Shown here piece after piece: positions 52,102-53,885 of a DNA stretch of 53,885 bases. A model generated the notes under the pieces. The model searched no databases. It saw only the letters and a list, made by a program, of their open reading frames with translations, and had not been told where the DNA came from. The position numbers were made by a program, and so were the translations under genes. Source of the stretch: an uncultured Pelagibacteraceae bacterium (GTDB lineage Bacteria; Pseudomonadota; Alphaproteobacteria; Pelagibacterales; Pelagibacteraceae); assembly GCA_902583295.1 (NCBI GenBank), contig CACHUY010000006.1:1-53885 (forward strand). Reading direction: 5' to 3'. Numbering within the stretch: the first letter of the stretch is position 1; each line of letters starts with the position of its first letter.

Positions 52102-53885
52102 TGAAAAGTACTAATTTCATTGATAACTTGCCTAGAGTTTATGGGATCTATACCGGAGGGTTTATAGGTTTCATAATTATTATGGCAATTGCAGAACAGA
52201 TGGGTATGTCTGCGAAGGCGATCGGTATCGCTTTTGTAGCATTTACTGTATTCATCTATGCATTAATCGGTTGGCTATCAAGAACAGCTCAAGCGGATGC
52301 ATATTACGTAGCTGGAAGACAGGTACCAACAGTATTCAACGGAATGGCGACTGCAGCAGACTGGATGTCTGGTGCTTCATTCGTTGCAATGGCTGGAGGT
52401 ATTTACTTTAAAGGTTACGGTTATATGGCTCTACTTGTAGGTTGGACTGGTGGTTACGTGTTAGTTGCATCTTTATTAGCACCATACTTAAGAAAATTTG
52501 GCTGTTATACAGTTCCAGATTTTATAGGTACAAGATATGGTGGTAATTTAGCTAGGTTTAGTGCGGTAGTGGTTTTAACCGTTGCTTCATTTACTTATGT
52601 AACAGCACAAATTAACGCTACAGGTACTATTGCATCTGTTGCACTTGATATCCCATTTCAATACGCAGTTTATATTGGACTAATAAGTATCTTATTATGT
52701 TCAATGTTAGGTGGTATGAGAGGGGTAACTTGGACACAGGTTGCACAATATATCGTTCTAATTATAGCTTACTTACTTCCAGTATTCTGGATCAGTAACA
52801 AAATGGGCGCAGGTTTCTTCCCGCACTTTATGTTAGCTGATGAAGTAGCTAGAATTGGTGAGTTAGAATCACAGTTTGGTTTTGTTAAAAACTCTGCTGC
52901 TGATCTAGCAACGGTACCTAAAGGCTTAGCAGGAATAACTAAAGCTCACTCTGCAGTTAACGCAACACCTTGGGCATTTATTTCATTAGCATTGGCGATG
53001 ATGATGGGAACAGCATCATTACCTCACGTGATGATGAGATACTTTACTACTCCAAGTGTAAAAGCAGCTAGAAAATCAGTAGGTTGGTCACTATTCTTTA
53101 TCTTCCTACTTTATTCTTCTGCTCCAATGTTAGCTACACTATCTAAGTTGTCATTGATCGATCCGACATTATCAACTGGTATTATCGGTAAATCAGTAGC
53201 AGAAGTTCAAGCGATAGATTGGTATCAAAACTGGAACTCAGCAAATCTGATGTTTATCAGCGACTTTAACGGAAATGGAACTGTTGAATTAAACGAGTTC
53301 TTCATGGGTGGTAAAGCCGTTGTATTAGCAACACCAGAGATCGCTGGATTACCATACGTAATCTCAGGTCTAGTTGCCGCTGGAGGTATGGCAGCTGCCA
53401 TGTCAACAGCCGATGGTTTGATCTTAGCAATTGCAAACGCTATATCACATGATGTTTACTATAAGATCATTGATCCAAAAGCGGAAACTGCAAAACGACT
53501 AGTTGTTGCAAGGGTACTACTTGTAGTAATTGGTTTTGCTGGAGCAACGATTGCTGCAATGGAGATCCAGGGTATCTTAGGTTCGGTCATCTGGGCATTT
53601 GACTTTGCAATGTCTGGATTGTTCTTCCCACTTGTACTTGGTGTATGGTGGAAGAGAGCTAACAGACAAGGTGCTATTGCTGGTATGTTAGGAGGTCTAG
53701 TTGCTGGTACTTGGTACTTAGTTTGGGTACGAACTGGTGGAAGTGGATTCTTAGGAATTACTCAATTAACATTTGGTATCTTCGGATCAGCTGTAAGTTT
53801 GGTTGCGATGGTGGTTGTGAGTTTAATGACTCAAGAGCCAGACAAAGCAACTCAAAAAATGGTTGATGAAGTACGTGTACCAAGT
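52101..53885 (+). CDS. Sodium:solute symporter, VC_2705/ActP-like, C-terminus cut by window edge
   Basis: The ATG at 52101-52103 opens a frame that runs to the last base (595 codons, no stop). The N-terminal helices, YYVAGRQVPTVFNGMATAADWMSGASF (36-residue block after helix 2) and LPHVMMRYFTTP are SSS-family hallmarks. STADGLILAIANAISHD marks the VC_2705 subfamily, likely carrying acetate or another short organic anion with Na+. A complete EF-hand-like loop, DFNGNGTVELNE (388-399), sits in a loop before GLPYVISGL. Codons are noticeably more GC-rich than in most neighbours, suggesting high expression. Acs lies just upstream, supporting acetate uptake and activation. Confidence 0.94.
   Translation, partial: MKSTNFIDNLPRVYGIYTGGFIGFIIIMAIAEQMGMSAKAIGIAFVAFTVFIYALIGWLSRTAQADAYYVAGRQVPTVFNGMATAADWMSGASFVAMAGGIYFKGYGYMALLVGWTGGYVLVASLLAPYLRKFGCYTVPDFIGTRYGGNLARFSAVVVLTVASFTYVTAQINATGTIASVALDIPFQYAVYIGLISILLCSMLGGMRGVTWTQVAQYIVLIIAYLLPVFWISNKMGAGFFPHFMLADEVARIGELESQFGFVKNSAADLATVPKGLAGITKAHSAVNATPWAFISLALAMMMGTASLPHVMMRYFTTPSVKAARKSVGWSLFFIFLLYSSAPMLATLSKLSLIDPTLSTGIIGKSVAEVQAIDWYQNWNSANLMFISDFNGNGTVELNEFFMGGKAVVLATPEIAGLPYVISGLVAAGGMAAAMSTADGLILAIANAISHDVYYKIIDPKAETAKRLVVARVLLVVIGFAGATIAAMEIQGILGSVIWAFDFAMSGLFFPLVLGVWWKRANRQGAIAGMLGGLVAGTWYLVWVRTGGSGFLGITQLTFGIFGSAVSLVAMVVVSLMTQEPDKATQKMVDEVRVPS

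Noticed and set aside
1..53885. CRISPR arrays, insertion sequences, prophage, tRNA or rRNA genes
   Set aside because: No spaced repeats, transposase or phage genes, and no tRNA- or rRNA-like sequence was recognised; the gaps are too short to hide large elements.

Overview
The window looks like chromosome from a streamlined marine alphaproteobacterium of the SAR11 (Pelagibacterales) type. The evidence is strongly AT-rich DNA (roughly 30% G+C by eye), Lys/Ile/Asn-rich proteins, mostly tiny intergenic gaps with many 1-4 base overlaps (TAATG, ATGA), alphaproteobacterial families (DUF2794, IalB, HspQ), and periplasmic-binding-protein transporters. I saw no rRNA, tRNA, insertion sequence, prophage or CRISPR array. 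No gene-free stretch exceeds about 180 bases.

Layout. 1-4747: translation and SRP block (rplS, trmD, rpsP, ffh on minus; dapF, ftsY on plus), with a structured leader before ffh. 4740-7252: hypothetical secreted protein, alpha/beta hydrolase, DMT exporter and an unlisted 58-residue membrane protein. 7254-11762: TRAP transporter (dctP, terminator, dctQ, dctM) followed by an amidase. 11888-18440: operon starting with a zinc alcohol dehydrogenase and continuing with a five-gene sugar/polyol ABC transporter whose two ATPases resemble the GlpS/GlpT pair. 18596-25777: a 2-hydroxyacid/2-oxoacid metabolism block (MFS carrier, D-2-hydroxyacid dehydrogenase, GlcD-like FAD oxidase, aminotransferase, two tandem LldD-like FMN oxidases). 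25786-30423: PagL-like outer-membrane protein, then the cytochrome c maturation genes ccmC-D-E-F-G-H. 30424-30603: a stem-loop with a C-rich loop, a possible small RNA. 30604-35469: hspQ, IspZ/YciB, DUF2794, Bax-inhibitor-like protein, aldo/keto reductase, IalB-like protein, argG. 35527-39844: a light/DNA-repair district with two photolyase-family genes in facing operons, plus PsiE, DUF2256, YqaA and small proteins. 39872-42911: SDR, soluble sugar dehydrogenase, TauD-like dioxygenase and small membrane proteins. 42949-46796: folD, yggT, mscS, hemD, hemC. 46853-53885: tsaD, a 2OG-Fe(II) oxygenase, an EVE protein, acetyl-CoA synthetase with a lysine-rich N-terminal tail, an unknown protein, and a DUF4212/sodium:solute symporter pair cut by the window edge.

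How it works together (inference). The middle of the window is a heterotrophic uptake and oxidation unit. TRAP, ABC, MFS and SSS systems import small organic acids, amides and polyols; the dehydrogenases and oxidases turn alcohols and hydroxyacids into oxoacids; the aminotransferase interconverts oxo and amino acids; Acs activates acetate. The ccm and hem genes supply c-type cytochromes and haem, and two photolyases fit life in sunlit water. The most unusual signals are: the ffh leader with competing stems; the 30473-30535 stem-loop; the photolyase-like protein with its FAD domain first; the FeS-BCP-type photolyase lacking the CxxC cluster ligands; a polybasic tail on Acs; an SDR without the catalytic Tyr; and tandem FMN oxidases that each lost a different flavin-binding Arg.
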